Origin: JAGOEF01 sp964511665
Lineage (GTDB): Bacteria; Bacteroidota; Bacteroidia; Bacteroidales; ML635J-15
DNA: 64,000 bases
Reading direction: 5' to 3'
Assembly: GCA_964511665.1 (NCBI GenBank)
Contig: CAZEHA010000015.1
Location: forward strand, 1 to 64,000
Under the pieces are notes generated by a model. It was not told the DNA's origin and made no database searches. It saw nothing but the letters and a program-made list of their open reading frames with translations. Positions 63,161-64,000 of this stretch are shown here, piece after piece. The first letter of the stretch is position 1. Each line of letters opens with the position of its first letter. The translations under genes were made by a program, and so were the position numbers.

Positions 63161-64000
63161 CTACCAGCTCCGCCAGCCAGGTTTCGATTTGGTTAGCGAG
63201 AACTTCACAACCACGGTTACACGGAAGAAGTCGCCATCGCCGGGTTCCGGAAAGAGCCATATTTTATCGAAATAGCGCTGATATACAACGTTGTTACCAC
63301 TTGCCTTGCGATACTCGTCGTTTTCCATTTCTACTATCCTAACATAGTGTTCTACCTTGGCATACATATCTGTAAGCCGGTCTTTTGATGCCAACGCCTC
63401 TTCGGCAATCTTACTAAAATAGTCGGTGGTGGTGGTTACCAGAATCTGATAATCGGCAAAAAGCCGTTCAGCTTCTTTATCCATAATGGCCTGGTCGATA
63501 TCTCGAATGTTTTTATCGATATCGTCAATGGCGGCAGCAATGGTTTTGTCGATGGTTTCGCTCTTAAACTCTGTATTCGTATTCTCGGTAATTAACTTTT
63601 GCAGTTTTTGCAAGGCAGCGTTGTACTCGCTTCGAAGTTTCTCAATTTCGCTGTATATTTGCCTGATACGCTCGTTGCCTGTCATGATAAAATTTCGTTC
63701 AATTTCTTTGATACGTGCATTTTCGGCGGCCACTAAATCTTTCCATTTGGCAATTTCTTGTTCTAGTTTTTTAACATCCTCTTTTGAAGCTCCCACCTCA
63801 AGAATCTTCTTTGTCATATTTTTGTCGCGAATGGCATCGAACACCACAGTGTATTCGGGGTTTTCTCCTTTTTGAGAGGCTACACCCATTTTAATGTCTT
63901 TCTGTAATGGCTTGGTGTTGAGTTTAGCCATAAAAATATAGTATCCTTCTTTTCTATTGTGCTTATTGATAATTTCGGCCTCAACATTCGAAGTTCCTTG
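63161..64000 (-). CDS. Coiled-coil protein of unknown function, 5' end beyond the window
   Basis: The frame is open without a stop from 63161 to the window edge, giving at least 279 residues. An internal Met (63931) follows 23 further sense codons that read like protein (AEIINKHNRKEGYYIF), so the true start is probably outside. The centre (about 70-210 of the visible part) is a charged coiled coil (SEIEKLRSEYNAALQKLQKL). The end, FFRVTVVVKFSLTKSKPG, is beta-like. No signal is visible and the family is not recognised. It is convergent with fhs across 10 nt. Confidence 0.8.
   Translation of the reverse strand, partial: QGTSNVEAEIINKHNRKEGYYIFMAKLNTKPLQKDIKMGVASQKGENPEYTVVFDAIRDKNMTKKILEVGASKEDVKKLEQEIAKWKDLVAAENARIKEIERNFIMTGNERIRQIYSEIEKLRSEYNAALQKLQKLITENTNTEFKSETIDKTIAAAIDDIDKNIRDIDQAIMDKEAERLFADYQILVTTTTDYFSKIAEEALASKDRLTDMYAKVEHYVRIVEMENDEYRKASGNNVVYQRYFDKIWLFPEPGDGDFFRVTVVVKFSLTKSKPGWRSW

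Overview
The window comes from a Bacteroidota genome, most likely an anaerobic or fermentative member of the Bacteroidales or Marinilabiliales. Several observations support this: moderate GC; eight predicted secreted proteins ending in a type IX secretion (T9SS) type-A sorting domain with a YPNPA-like start; perfect Bacteroidota promoters (TTG, 19-22 nt, TAnnTTTG) upstream of several genes; a DUF4783-nadC cluster beside rlmH; and an mreBCD-mrdA-rodA operon. All genes look chromosomal. I see no phage, insertion sequence or CRISPR array.

Layout. 1-360 and 20690-21075 hold related intergenic repeats in opposite orientation. They contain 115-nt arms that are almost identical and bracket about 20.6 kb. 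Inside the bracket are a DUF3078 protein, tRNA-Lys, a giant trypsin-like/PKD T9SS protease, and a plus-strand operon of a BtuFCD/FecBCD-type transporter, a small membrane protein, mtnA and a class II aldolase. Facing it on the minus strand is an arginine-gingipain-like protease followed 31 nt later by a peptidylarginine deiminase, then a PIN-PhoH ATPase and an outer-membrane HxSNG barrel. tRNA-Phe, an AT-rich patch with a GH16 remnant, and gapA complete the segment.

21-31 kb: a patatin/barrel protein, an aminotransferase, a C10 streptopain-like T9SS protease, pyruvate kinase, and a peptidoglycan-sugar recycling pair (AnmK plus an AmgK-like kinase fused to a RapZ C-terminal domain). 31-37 kb: a universal stress protein, a three-gene cassette with YbjN-like domains and a cytoplasmic trypsin-like protease, and a T9SS beta-propeller. 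37-44 kb: an AlgI/AlgX-like O-acetylation pair, a gene broken by start loss and an in-frame amber codon, and a glycine-rich T9SS protein. 44-53 kb: gcvP, small secreted proteins (one behind six helically phased TTAAC motifs), a DUF4783-nadC-yihY operon, rlmH, and a divergent pair of a degenerate histidine-kinase-like protein and a response regulator. 53-64 kb: the rod-shape operon, a TylF-like methyltransferase, a DNRLRE T9SS protein, fhs, and a coiled-coil protein running off the right edge.

The most notable system is the gingipain plus peptidylarginine deiminase operon at 12518-17724. Both enzymes keep all the catalytic and specificity residues I can recall for Porphyromonas gingivalis RgpB and PPAD, at nearly identical spacing. 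One would cut after arginine and the other would citrullinate the exposed C-terminal arginine. A second theme is the 5333-10141 operon, which may couple corrinoid or iron import to salvage of 5'-deoxyadenosine or methylthioadenosine through a DHAP-shunt-type MtnA/aldolase pair.
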